A stretch of 64,000 bases of DNA from Verrucomicrobium sp. (lineage in GTDB: Bacteria > Verrucomicrobiota > Verrucomicrobiia > Methylacidiphilales > UBA1321). The stretch is taken from NCBI GenBank assembly GCA_017849585.1, contig JAFIGT010000017.1, positions 179,276 through 243,275 of the forward strand, written 5' to 3'. How positions within the stretch are numbered: position 1 is the stretch's first letter; every line of letters begins with the position of its first letter. Made by a program: the position numbers and the translations under genes. Positions 34,338-43,140 of the stretch are shown in pieces. The notes beneath the pieces are model-generated. The model was not told the origin of the DNA, did no database searches, and saw only the letters and a program-made list of their open reading frames with translations.

Positions 34338-35666
34338 TTAACCTTTCTTGGAAGTTGTCGCGGTAGTTCGCGACGCGATTCCGGTTAGCGCATCCATGCT
34401 GTTTTGTTGGCGACGTCGACCACTCTCGCGGCGACGATCTTCCTGACGATTTTCTGTGGAGCGTTGCTCCTCTTGTTGCTGCTGGTTGGCCATCTGGGGC
34501 GGTGCCCAGCGGACGGTCAGACCAAAATTCATATTCTGCAGACGACCCACCTCGTTATTGAGCCATTGCAAAGTTTGAGCATTGTTGGCGTCGAATTGCG
34601 CGCGCAACTCCCCATTGCTGCGGGTGAGGGAGAGGGTGACAACCGCGCCGGGCGGGGTCTGAACCTGGATTTCCACGCGGCGGGGCAGAAGTTCGCGCGG
34701 AGTGTTCAAGGCATTCTGCACGGCCTCGGCAAATTGTTCACTGTTGCTCACCGTGATGGTCTCCTTCTTCACGGAAGAGGACATGACCGTTTGTGTGGAA
34801 ACGACATCGGCCTGGGAGACCAGGGTGCGGTACGCCGTATTGCTCCACACATCTTTCAACGTTTGCATCGGTTGTTCTGGTGCACGGTCCATGCCAGCAG
34901 AAGTGGCGGGAGCGGTATTTGCCTCCGCGGTATTAACTGCCGTCACCAGGGTGGCGCGGCTATCGATTTGAGATTGTGACGGTTGCGTGAAGGCGACGTT
35001 GGAAGTAGCGGATTTTTGTGCCGCACTTTTTTGTGGAGGGGTGGGGGAGGCTGTCGTCGCCATCGGAATTTTTGTGCTGACTTCGTCGTTGGAGCCGGTG
35101 TTTTTTTCCGGTTCCTCGGTTACGGAATCGGTCGTCGGCGCGGTTGATTCTGAAATTGTTGCCGCGACTGCGGTAGCGCTTGAGAGCACGGTCGACGCGC
35201 TCGCCACGAGTGGCGCCGACTGCTCGGGAGTCGGAATCGTCTCCTGATCAGTCGCGAAAACTTCCGGTACGACCACTTGGCCCGAAGTATTTTTTGCTGT
35301 CTCGCTAGGCAGGGGAGGTGTGGTGGTTTCGGCGGTGGCTGGCTCGGCCAAGACGAGGACCACTTGCGAAGGCACGGTGCCGGCCAGAAGGGTTGCGGTC
35401 GGGTCAGTGACCGTTGCATCCTCTGACGCATCGGTCGTATTGGGTGAAAAGGCGGGTGCTTCGGCCGAGGGCTCCGGCGTGGCCGCTATCGGTGTTTCCG
35501 GAGATTCCTTGGCCTGCGAATCCATGGCGTCGCCCATGAGATCATCGAAAGAACTATCGCTCGACGATGATTTTTCCCGAGTCCCTGAGGACTTGTGGCT
35601 GGCGGCGGCAGTGGCGGTGGAAGAGGCCGGGGACGGACTGTTGAGGGCAGTGGGTACGGCGTTCAT
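34338..35666 (-). CDS. fliK: Flagellar hook-length control protein FliK
   Basis: FliK measures the hook and switches export specificity. The 442 residues have a very long low-complexity Ser/Thr/Pro/Ala region (about 1-310), as in FliK rulers, and a C-terminal Flg_hook domain (about 325-395, LLPRRVEIQVQTPPGAVVTL then WLNNEVGRLQNMNFGLTV). A Gln/Arg-rich tail follows. FliK is poorly conserved, so the call rests on domain layout and position between motE-like and flgD genes. Confidence 0.82.
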   Translation of the reverse strand: MNAVPTALNSPSPASSTATAAASHKSSGTREKSSSSDSSFDDLMGDAMDSQAKESPETPIAATPEPSAEAPAFSPNTTDASEDATVTDPTATLLAGTVPSQVVLVLAEPATAETTTPPLPSETAKNTSGQVVVPEVFATDQETIPTPEQSAPLVASASTVLSSATAVAATISESTAPTTDSVTEEPEKNTGSNDEVSTKIPMATTASPTPPQKSAAQKSATSNVAFTQPSQSQIDSRATLVTAVNTAEANTAPATSAGMDRAPEQPMQTLKDVWSNTAYRTLVSQADVVSTQTVMSSSVKKETITVSNSEQFAEAVQNALNTPRELLPRRVEIQVQTPPGAVVTLSLTRSNGELRAQFDANNAQTLQWLNNEVGRLQNMNFGLTVRWAPPQMANQQQQEEQRSTENRQEDRRRESGRRRQQNSMDALTGIASRTTATTSKKG

Positions 35667-35668
35667 GA

Positions 35669-36325
35669 TTATTGGGCATTCAAACTGACTTGGGCGGGTT
35701 CCTCTTTCAGGACAACGCGCATCGCATCGGAGATGCGGGCGAGACGTTCGCGATCATCGGGAAAAGTGCGGCTCCAGGTTTCAAGGATCTTGGCCGATTT
35801 CGTTGGCTTCATGATGCCGAGCAGCTTCGCGTTCTGCTCGTCGGGCAACTGCCGCATGATGCCGCAGGCCTCAATGGGCTTCATCGTGCTGTACAAATTT
35901 GAAACCTGTTCCAGATTGGCATTGTCGGTCTTGCTCACGAGGATTAACCGCTCCTCGATGTTCTTCTGCATCTCCGACAAGCGCGCCCGTTCCTTGCCCA
36001 GGGCTTCGCGTTCTGCATTGATCAGATTGTTGCGGCGCAAAATTTCCGCATCCTGCGCGAGCAGCTTTTTCTCGCGCTCCTCCAGCTCATGCCGCCATGT
36101 ATTTAATTCCTCTGCCAACTTCTGCGGCATCACCCATTTTTCGGTGCCGGGTTCCGGAGGTGGTTCTTCTTTTTTGGGCTCGACGACGATGACCGGTGCA
36201 GGCGGCGGCATGTTCGCCTTCGCCGTGGCGATGGCCTTCTGCATGGCAAAAAAGAAACTGCCGCCAAAGCACAACACACTGCCCAGGATGAGAATGAGGA
36301 GATGAAGGATGCCGATGCGTTTCAT
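35669..36325 (-). CDS. MotE/YlxF-like flagellar coiled-coil protein
   Basis: A 218-residue protein with one N-terminal membrane helix (about 7-28), a Pro-rich segment (39-60), a coiled coil (about 75-140, ELNTWRHELEEREKKLLAQ...) and a C-terminal MgtE_N-like domain (about 145-205, LYSTMKPIEACGIMRQLPDE...). This matches MotE/YlxF, which supports stator assembly and is found between fliJ and fliK in Firmicutes, as here. The gene is three bases from fliK. Confidence 0.82.
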   Translation of the reverse strand: MKRIGILHLLILILGSVLCFGGSFFFAMQKAIATAKANMPPPAPVIVVEPKKEEPPPEPGTEKWVMPQKLAEELNTWRHELEEREKKLLAQDAEILRRNNLINAEREALGKERARLSEMQKNIEERLILVSKTDNANLEQVSNLYSTMKPIEACGIMRQLPDEQNAKLLGIMKPTKSAKILETWSRTFPDDRERLARISDAMRVVLKEEPAQVSLNAQ

Positions 36326-36337
36326 GGGGATCTCGGG

Positions 36338-36772
36338 TTAAATTCCAGCGAACTCCGGTTGAGTGGCCCGTCCGGCGGCCAGATCGTCGAGCAGTTTACG
36401 CTCAAGCTGGTCGCGTTCCGCCCGTCGCACCTCTTCATCGCGTTCGAGCAGGCGATCGACGATTTCCACACGGCGCTTGGCATTCAGTACCACCTGGATC
36501 TGTTCGTTGCGCGCCTGCTGCGCCAGCCGGAACTGACGCTGCGCTTTTTCAAAATCATGACTTAGTTCGCGCACGCCATCCGCTCGACGTTTCCAGTCGA
36601 GGGCGCTCGTGCCGACGTCCACCAGCATCTCATTCCCCAGCCGGTTCTGAGCGTGCGTACACAGCGCCTGCATCTCCATTTCCTCGCGTTGACGCGCCTG
36701 CAGCTTCCACTCTTCCTTTTCGAGTTCGTACTGCCGCAAGCGGCGCAGGGCGGTGATGGCGGAACGGTTCAT
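36338..36772 (-). CDS. fliJ: Flagellar export protein FliJ
   Basis: FliJ is the central stalk of the FliH-FliI export ATPase. The 144 residues are almost wholly charged coiled coil (ELEKEEWKLQARQREEM, AQRQFRLAQQARNEQ), with the family's short disordered C-terminus. Sequence identity in FliJ is always low, so the call depends on length, coil content and the place after fliI, which it overlaps by four bases. Confidence 0.85.
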   Translation of the reverse strand: MNRSAITALRRLRQYELEKEEWKLQARQREEMEMQALCTHAQNRLGNEMLVDVGTSALDWKRRADGVRELSHDFEKAQRQFRLAQQARNEQIQVVLNAKRRVEIVDRLLERDEEVRRAERDQLERKLLDDLAAGRATQPEFAGI

Positions 36773-38091
36773 GGCGTGGCGAGGGCGCGGTTGAGCGCGT
36801 CAAAGGAGGTGGCGAGCGGACTGTTCTCTGAAATCGGCTGGCGCAGGACTTTCACCAACTCCGGGTAAATCCGCAGCGCGCGATCCAGGTTTGGATTGCT
36901 GCCCGGCGTGTAGGCGCCGATCTCGATGATTTCCCGGTATTGACGCTGTATGGCGAGAATCTGGCGTGCCTGCGAGATCGGTTGCGCCTGCTCGTTGGAA
37001 ATGATGTCGGATTGCAAACGGCTCAGGGAATCGAGCACCTCGATCGCGGGATAATGATTTTCCGAAGCGAGACGCCGGCTCAGCAGCAAGTGGCCATCGA
37101 GGATGGAACGTGCGCAATCGCTGACCGGATCATTCCAGTCATCGCCCTCGGTCAGGATCGTGTAGAAACCCGTGATCGCCCCGTCGCCGACGCAGCCAGC
37201 CTGCTCCAGGATGACCGGCATCAGGCCAAATACGGAGGGTGGATAACCGCGCGTGGCGGGCGGCTCGCCGACGGCGAGACCGAGTTCGCGCTGCGCCATG
37301 GCCAGTCGCGTGAGCGAGTCAACGAGCAGCAATACATGCTTGCCCTGCGCGCGAAAATCGGCCGCGATGCTGTTGGCCGCATAGGCGGCCTTGATCCGGA
37401 CCAGCGCCGGTTGATCGGACGTTGCGACCACCAGCACGCTGCGCTTCAGTGCTTCCGGACCGAGGTCCTTCTCCACAAATTCCAGAACTTCACGACCACG
37501 CTCGCCGATGAGCGCCACGACGACGATATCCGCTTCCGAGTGGCGGCTGATCATGCCGAGCAAGCTGCTCTTGCCGACGCCGCTCCCCGCAAAGATCCCG
37601 AGGCGCTGCCCCTTTCCGCACGTGGCGAACGTATCAATCGCGCGCACACCGGTCTGAAAAACATCGCGGATCCGCGGACGGCGCGACGGCGGCGGCACAT
37701 CGCGAATCATCGGCGTGGAACGCATCTCGCCCACCAGCGGACCGTGATCATCGATGGGGCGGCCCATTGGATCGATGATGCGGCCCAGGACACAAGGGCC
37801 CACCGGAATTTGGGGCGGTGATCCCGTCGGCTCGACGCTGTCGCCTGCGGCCACTCCCTCCAGCCCTTCCCATGGCATCAATAAAATCTTTCCATCACGA
37901 AAACCCACCACCTCTGCAAGTTTGCGGTGACGTCCGCCCTGTGTGCCGATCCAGCACGCTTCCCCGAGTGAGGCGGGCGGCCCCTGCGACTCCACCGTCA
38001 GGCCAATGACTTTCGTCACCCGGCCTGTCACGCAGAGCGGTCGAATCGCGGCCATGTTGCGCCGCATGTTGCCGAAATGGTGTGCGGTCAT
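36769..38091 (-). CDS. fliI: Flagellum-specific ATP synthase FliI
   Basis: FliI is the export ATPase that energises and orders flagellar protein secretion. The 440 residues include Walker A GSGVGKSS (in FAGSGVGKSSLLGM), Walker B VLLLVDSLTRLAMAQRE, and the FliI/F1-type catalytic Glu motif ALIGERGREV. The N-terminal strand domain and C-terminal helix domain are complete. The start at 38091 overlaps the fliH stop. Confidence 0.95.
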   Translation of the reverse strand: MTAHHFGNMRRNMAAIRPLCVTGRVTKVIGLTVESQGPPASLGEACWIGTQGGRHRKLAEVVGFRDGKILLMPWEGLEGVAAGDSVEPTGSPPQIPVGPCVLGRIIDPMGRPIDDHGPLVGEMRSTPMIRDVPPPSRRPRIRDVFQTGVRAIDTFATCGKGQRLGIFAGSGVGKSSLLGMISRHSEADIVVVALIGERGREVLEFVEKDLGPEALKRSVLVVATSDQPALVRIKAAYAANSIAADFRAQGKHVLLLVDSLTRLAMAQRELGLAVGEPPATRGYPPSVFGLMPVILEQAGCVGDGAITGFYTILTEGDDWNDPVSDCARSILDGHLLLSRRLASENHYPAIEVLDSLSRLQSDIISNEQAQPISQARQILAIQRQYREIIEIGAYTPGSNPNLDRALRIYPELVKVLRQPISENSPLATSFDALNRALATP

Positions 38092-38678
38092 GAATGAATG
38101 CCTTCGAGTGCTTCGCGGATATGACGGAGTCGAGCCAATCGGCGGCCGTCGACGGAACCCAGATCACTTTCAATCGTGTATTCCCCCTGATGCAGCGCGG
38201 TGCTGGCGCGCCAGACAATCTGCCCCTGGCCCAGCGAAACCCCGAGCGCTTCCACTCCGGACTGCAACGTGGCGAGATCCTCCTCGCTGCACTCCACGGT
38301 GACTTGATGCGCTTGGTTTAATTCTTGCAGCAACGATTGGATTTCCTCCGCCAAGCCTTCCTTGGGAATGCTGTGCTTGTTCAACACGCGGCTTAGTGCC
38401 GTCAGCGTGATTTCCGGTAAATGCTCCGCCGCTACAACGAGCAATTCCTCGTGGACGGCCTTCATCTTGCGTAGCAGCACGTCGGCTTTCCCCGCCAGCA
38501 CCTCGCGTTCGCGTTGACCATCGAGCTTGGCCAGCCATTGACCGGCGCGGTAACCCGCGTCGAATCCAGCCTGGTAGCCGGGAGAATTCTCCGGCGCGTC
38601 CGAAGCGACAGGGCTGATCGGGTGTGGTTCCACCTTGCGAACGGAACCCGGCAGGGCAATTCTAAACAACGACGTCAT
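38088..38678 (-). CDS. fliH: Flagellar assembly protein FliH
   Basis: FliH binds FliI and holds it in check at the export gate. The 196 residues have a Gly-rich 'GYQAGFDAGYRAGQ' segment (about 34-47; the GxxxG repeats typical of FliH) and a C-terminal V-ATPase E-like region (about 90-190). Sequence conservation is low but the glycine repeats and gene order are diagnostic. It overlaps fliG by 17 bases. Confidence 0.88.
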   Translation of the reverse strand: MTSLFRIALPGSVRKVEPHPISPVASDAPENSPGYQAGFDAGYRAGQWLAKLDGQREREVLAGKADVLLRKMKAVHEELLVVAAEHLPEITLTALSRVLNKHSIPKEGLAEEIQSLLQELNQAHQVTVECSEEDLATLQSGVEALGVSLGQGQIVWRASTALHQGEYTIESDLGSVDGRRLARLRHIREALEGIHS

Positions 38679-39741
38679 TGCGTTCTCCTTTCCGGCTCAT
38701 CACGATGTCGCCGCTGGCTTCGAGGTTGCGCAGGATTTCGATGACCTGCTCCTGCGCGGTTTCGACTTCGCTGAGTTTGACGGGCGGCATGTACTGGATT
38801 TCTTCCGCGATGGTTTCCGCGGCACGTTTTGACAGCGAAGAGAGGATGGCCTGCTTGAGCTTGTCGCTGGCCGTCTTGAGGGCCACCGCGAGCACATGGA
38901 AGTCCACTTCGCGCAGCAACCGCGTGATGGCCGTGCGGTCGAGTTCGCCGATGTCCTCGAAGACGAAGAGCAGCTTCTTGACCGAGCGCGACAATTCCGG
39001 GTTGCGTTCTTCCAAGCCCGTGAGCACCTGCTTCGAAATCGAATCGTCCAGCGTGTTGAGAATTTCCGCGAGAATCTTCGTGCCGCCCGAGCTGATCACG
39101 TCCATCTGCGACCGCAGGCTGATGCGGTTCTTCAGGTGGTTGAGCACCTGCTGCACCACCTCCGATGGAGCGGGCTCCATCGTGGCAATGCGCTCCACAA
39201 TATCCGTGCGCATCTCTTGCGCCACCAGGGAGAGTACCTCGGCGCAACGTGCCGGCTCGAGATAAGACAGCACCATGGCCCACGTCTGGATCTGTTCCTT
39301 GCGCAACAGATTCACCAATTGCCGTGGCTGGATTTCACGCAACACGGAAGCGTCGATGGTGCGCGTCCGCATCGGCGCGATCCGGCTGATCAATTCATTT
39401 GCCTTGAAACCGCCGAGGGATTTTTCCAGTACGTCGCGCGCATATTGGGGTCCACCTACCGCCGACGTCACCGCCTGCATGGCAACGTTGGAGAATTCCT
39501 TCAACAACAGCTGCTGCAACGGAATCGGCACGAATGTGATCTTGGCCATCTCCGTCGTGATTGCCTCGACCTCGCGCTCATCAAATTCATTCAGGATCTG
39601 CGCCGCCACTTCCTGACCCAGCACCACGAGCAGCGCGGCGAGTTTCTGCACCTTGCTCATGCTCGCGAGCGTGGCCTGTGCCGCCGCTTCCGCGTTCAGC
39701 ACCGCTTTTACGGCTCCCTTTTTATCGTTGGTTGCTGCCAT
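38662..39741 (-). CDS. fliG: Flagellar motor switch protein FliG
   Basis: FliG connects the MS-ring to the C-ring and receives torque. The 359 residues show the three-domain layout: N-terminal FliF-binding region (after the MAATNDKKGAVKAVL tail), a middle domain with FliM-binding features, and a C-terminal torque domain rich in conserved charges. Segments such as LLREVDFHVLAVALK, LKQAILSSLSKRAAETI and LNTLDDSISKQVLTGL are typical. The gene is 12 bases after fliF. Confidence 0.95.
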   Translation of the reverse strand: MAATNDKKGAVKAVLNAEAAAQATLASMSKVQKLAALLVVLGQEVAAQILNEFDEREVEAITTEMAKITFVPIPLQQLLLKEFSNVAMQAVTSAVGGPQYARDVLEKSLGGFKANELISRIAPMRTRTIDASVLREIQPRQLVNLLRKEQIQTWAMVLSYLEPARCAEVLSLVAQEMRTDIVERIATMEPAPSEVVQQVLNHLKNRISLRSQMDVISSGGTKILAEILNTLDDSISKQVLTGLEERNPELSRSVKKLLFVFEDIGELDRTAITRLLREVDFHVLAVALKTASDKLKQAILSSLSKRAAETIAEEIQYMPPVKLSEVETAQEQVIEILRNLEASGDIVMSRKGERNDVVV

Positions 39742-39753
39742 GGAAGTATCCGC

Positions 39754-41364
39754 TTAGTTTTCCAGCATCCATTCCTTGATCGCCTGGGCTGTATTCGTCG
39801 GATGCTCGCGCACTAGCTTGGTCATCTCATCCACACCCAGGTAGCCGGGCTGTTTCGTGCTGGCCTGATCCTTGGGATCGGGAGGGCGCTCACGCTCGAT
39901 ACGCGAGAGTAGGGCGGAGAACTCCTGCTCCACTTCCTGCGTGGTATCGCCCGCGCTACGGATGATGCTGCGGAAGTAGAGCAGGATGCCCACGGCGAGC
40001 ACCACGAGGAAACCCTGGCTGATGTACGGCAGCCAGCGATCCATTTCCTTTGCCACCGTGGCGGTTGTCGAGGCCGGCGCGCTTTGCGGGAACAGATCGG
40101 CAAATTGTGTTTCCTGCAGCTTGATCGAGTCCTGCCGTCCGTTGGCCGTGCTGAATCCGACGGCCTCCTTCACGATATCCTCCAGAGCCTTGATCTCCTG
40201 TGGTGTGCGTGGTGTCGGTTGCGCTCCGGCTGCGACGGGCCGCATATTCACGAACACCGCGAGGCTCAGGCGCTTGATGTCGCCCACGGCCTGCTGGCGG
40301 GATTCCACCGTGCGGTTGATTTCGTATTGGTTGACCGTGCTTTCCTTTTCCTGCTTGGTGGAACTGGTGGGAGAGCCGCTGGAACTGCTGGAGGATTGTT
40401 GACCGCCCGTCTGCGTATTACTCGTCACTCCTACCGCGCCGCTGGCACCATTGGCCGTCGTGCTCGTATTATTCTCGTTCGTGATCGACTCCGAGCGCAC
40501 CACCGCGCTCTTCGGATCGAACTTTTCCGATGTCTGCGATACCGCGTCGAAATTGATGTCGGCGGAGACGCGCACCACCGATTGTCCCGGCCCCAGCACC
40601 ATGTCGAGCATCGACTGCGCCTTGTCGCGCAATTGCTCCTCCGTGCTTTTCACGAGTTGCCGCTGGTTCACCGTCAGATTCAAACCCGTCGACTCGTCAT
40701 CCTCCGCGAGCGCCCGCCCCGCGCTGTCGATGATCGCCACCCGGTTCGGCTGCAAGCCCTCCACGCCGTTCGCCACCAGAAAGCGCACCGCATGTACCTG
40801 TCCCGGCGACAACATCCGGCCCGGCTTGAGCTGCACAAAGACCGAAGCCTTTGATTCGCGCCGGTCCTTTGAAAAGAGCCGTTCCTCCGGCACCACGATC
40901 ATCACCCGCGCCTCGCTGATTTCATCCATCTGTTTGATCGTGCGCGCCAGTTCGCCCTGCAGAGCCCGGTAATAATTCGCCTTCTGCATGAAGTCCGACA
41001 TCCCGAACGAGGGCTTGTCGAACAGCTCGAAACCGACTCCGCCCGCGGTATCGGACGTGCGCGGAATGCCCTGACCGGCCAGCGCCAGTCGCGTGGAATA
41101 GACTTGAGTCGAGGGAACCAGGATCGTCGCGCCACCCTCGGCCAGCTCGTACTGGATCTTCTTGCTGTCGAGATACTCCACGATCTTCGATGCCTCCGTC
41201 GGCGCCAGACCCGCGAACAGCAGCGTCAGCTTCGGCTTGCTCGAAAAGTAGATCATCCCCGCCAGCACGGCCACCACGACAATAAAGCTGGCGATCAACG
41301 ATACCTTGCGCGTGGTCGAGATCGTCTGCCATACCTGCAGGAAGGATGTTTTAAGCTCGTTCAT
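39754..41364 (-). CDS. fliF: Flagellar MS-ring protein FliF
   Basis: FliF builds the MS-ring in the inner membrane. The 536 residues have a membrane helix near the N-terminus (about 22-43), the YscJ/FliF ring-building domains (LTLLFAGLAPTEASKIVEYL), a Ser-rich variable insert (about 310-345), and a C-terminal membrane helix (about 435-455) followed by a FliG-binding tail ending QAIKEWMLEN. I chose the ATG at 41364, because the frame to 41415 adds no family-like residues. Confidence 0.94.
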   Translation of the reverse strand: MNELKTSFLQVWQTISTTRKVSLIASFIVVVAVLAGMIYFSSKPKLTLLFAGLAPTEASKIVEYLDSKKIQYELAEGGATILVPSTQVYSTRLALAGQGIPRTSDTAGGVGFELFDKPSFGMSDFMQKANYYRALQGELARTIKQMDEISEARVMIVVPEERLFSKDRRESKASVFVQLKPGRMLSPGQVHAVRFLVANGVEGLQPNRVAIIDSAGRALAEDDESTGLNLTVNQRQLVKSTEEQLRDKAQSMLDMVLGPGQSVVRVSADINFDAVSQTSEKFDPKSAVVRSESITNENNTSTTANGASGAVGVTSNTQTGGQQSSSSSSGSPTSSTKQEKESTVNQYEINRTVESRQQAVGDIKRLSLAVFVNMRPVAAGAQPTPRTPQEIKALEDIVKEAVGFSTANGRQDSIKLQETQFADLFPQSAPASTTATVAKEMDRWLPYISQGFLVVLAVGILLYFRSIIRSAGDTTQEVEQEFSALLSRIERERPPDPKDQASTKQPGYLGVDEMTKLVREHPTNTAQAIKEWMLEN

Positions 41365-41437
41365 CTCAGTAATTAATCGGCTGATCGGGGGGGTTAAATG
41401 AGGCTGACTGGGCAAAAAATTCGCAGATCTTCACGCG

Positions 41438-41884
41438 CTAAACCGACATTCGCATCACTTCCTGATAAGCTTCCACCACCTTGTTACGCACTTCCGTCAG
41501 CATCTGGAACGACACACTCGCCTCTTCGGTCGCGATCAACGCTTCATGCACCGGGGTGGGGCCTCCGGCCAGCACATCGCGCACAAGATGTCCGGCAACC
41601 TGTTGCTTTTCATTTACATCCCGAATCATTTGCTGGGCGAGATGTCCGAACGTTGTCGGTTCGTTGATTCCCCCCACCGTGGGGCTGGGCAGCGCGGCAT
41701 TGGTCGCGGCGGTTGCATTGACTCCACCGGTCAGCGGAATCCCCTGCGTTCCCAGTTCGGAACTGAGCGTACCGAGCTTCGACGCAAACGGAGTGCCTCC
41801 CACCGACGACGCAGCGCCTCCCGCAACGGGTGCCGTTGCGCCCGTCACACTTGTCAGGATCGGTGAGAAGTTAATCGGGATCAT
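41438..41884 (-). CDS. fliE: Flagellar hook-basal body complex protein FliE
   Basis: FliE joins the MS-ring to the rod. The 148 residues have a Gly/Ser/Thr-rich N-terminal half and the conserved C-terminus EASVSFQMLTEVRNKVVEAY, which is diagnostic. The N-terminal extension makes it longer than the usual ~100. It is nine bases after flgC and 73 bases before fliF. Confidence 0.92.
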   Translation of the reverse strand: MIPINFSPILTSVTGATAPVAGGAASSVGGTPFASKLGTLSSELGTQGIPLTGGVNATAATNAALPSPTVGGINEPTTFGHLAQQMIRDVNEKQQVAGHLVRDVLAGGPTPVHEALIATEEASVSFQMLTEVRNKVVEAYQEVMRMSV

Positions 41885-41892
41885 GGGAAGAA

Positions 41893-42330
41893 TCAGCTAC
41901 CCGCTGCTATTTTGAGTGAACTGGTGAACATCGAACGCGCCGCCTGCAGCGCTTGCAAATTGGCTTCGTAGGAACGGCCCGCCGTCATCATGTCGACCAT
42001 TTCCTCCACCACGCTCACATTGGGCATGGTCACATTTCCATTCGCATCCGCGCGGGGATGTCCCGGCATATGCACGACCTGGAGCGGGCGCGGATCGTCC
42101 ACAATCTTGGTCACCCGCACCCCGCCGTTTTGGGCATTTCCACCGGCTCCGGCCGCACTGGACGTATTCACCAGCGACTCAAACAAAACCTGCTTGCGAC
42201 GATACACCTGGCCGTTCACATCGTTCGTGTTTTCAGCGTTGGCCAGATTGGTCGCGATCACTTCCAGTCGCGTCCTCTCGGCCTGCAGGGCGCTGCTGGT
42301 CGCATCAAGGGAGGGGAGAATGCTGCTCAT
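41893..42330 (-). CDS. flgC: Flagellar rod protein FlgC
   Basis: FlgC is a proximal rod subunit. The 145 residues have SSALQAERTRLEVIATNLANAEN at the N-terminus (split here as two overlapping hallmarks: LEVIATNLANAEN) and the C-terminal NVSVVEEMVDMMTAGRSYEAN of rod proteins. It follows flgB after 33 bases. Confidence 0.93.
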   Translation of the reverse strand: MSSILPSLDATSSALQAERTRLEVIATNLANAENTNDVNGQVYRRKQVLFESLVNTSSAAGAGGNAQNGGVRVTKIVDDPRPLQVVHMPGHPRADANGNVTMPNVSVVEEMVDMMTAGRSYEANLQALQAARSMFTSSLKIAAGS

Positions 42331-42363
42331 GGTTTTTGGGGTTTCAGAAAAAACGGGTTAAAA

Positions 42364-42762
42364 TCACATGCTCTTGCCGGTCGCCGCCATCCGCAGGCCG
42401 CGCAACTTTTTAGCCGTCATCTGCGCCGCGAAATCGAAACGCGACTGATTCTGCAGCAGATCGACCATCTCCTTCTCCAGGTTCACCGTGTTGCCATCCT
42501 GCCGCGCCAGGCCCTGATTCTCTGCGACAGCAATTGTGGGCGTCGGCAATGTCGTGGCCGTACCGGTCTGATCCAGTTGCTGCAGAGCTTGTTGAAAAGC
42601 CGATTGAAATCCGGTGCTCAGATCGACCCGCTTGTAACCGGGCGTGCTCACATTGGCGATGTTGCTTGCAAGGGCCGCATGCCGCTTCGCCGCGGCATCC
42701 AGACTCAATCCGAGACTGCGATATGTCGGGTCATTGAAGAGAGCATCGATAGAGTTCGACAT
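42364..42762 (-). CDS. flgB: Flagellar rod protein FlgB
   Basis: FlgB is the first rod subunit and here the first gene of the structural flagellar run. The 132 residues include RHAALASNIANVSTPGYKRVD near the N-terminus (ASNIANVSTPGYK is the family hallmark) and the C-terminal NLEKEMVDLLQNQSRFDFA. The 378-base gap upstream may hold its promoter. Confidence 0.93.
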   Translation of the reverse strand: MSNSIDALFNDPTYRSLGLSLDAAAKRHAALASNIANVSTPGYKRVDLSTGFQSAFQQALQQLDQTGTATTLPTPTIAVAENQGLARQDGNTVNLEKEMVDLLQNQSRFDFAAQMTAKKLRGLRMAATGKSM

Positions 42763-43140
42763 ACCTCTTTTTTCAGCAACGGATATGCCATCGGCCCGGA
42801 TCGAAAATCAACCTGTTCCCGCGCAAAGGATTATAAAAACGTGCCGCTTTCCATGCCGCAAAAAGGCGGAACAATTTTCCATCGTCTGTTGCCTATCGGA
42901 AATTTTTTTCCGCATAGCGGGGTCAAAACTGCTATTCCGTCATCGAAACGTACCGAATGCCAGGCTCGAAACAATGTAAACGCGGCAGAGGATGCCACCG
43001 CGAGGAATGATATGGAATGCAGCCATGCGCTGACGGAGAGGGGGAAAGAATGAGAAACGGAAGTCAGCTCCCGAATGGTAAAGTGGCGGCCATCCACCGC
43101 ACTCCAAAATCATTCCTCCCCTAGCTCATGGAGATACGGA
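42763..43140. other. Intergenic region upstream of flgB
   Basis: A 378-base gap between the sigma-54 regulator stop and flgB, both minus strand. It has no gene I can support; an 88-codon minus-strand frame at 42831-43097 has no family features. A minus-strand TCCGATAG (42900-42893) and a GCCGATGG closer to flgB resemble sigma-28 -10 elements, but neither has TAAA at the right distance. I found no GG-N10-GC sigma-54 core. Confidence 0.4.

Noticed and set aside
42831..43097. 88-codon frame upstream of flgB
   Set aside because: No ribosome site, no family features, and it occupies the likely promoter region.
42763..43140. Sigma-54 promoter for flgB
   Set aside because: The adjacent regulator made this likely, but I found no GG-N10-GC core with flanking consensus on the minus strand.
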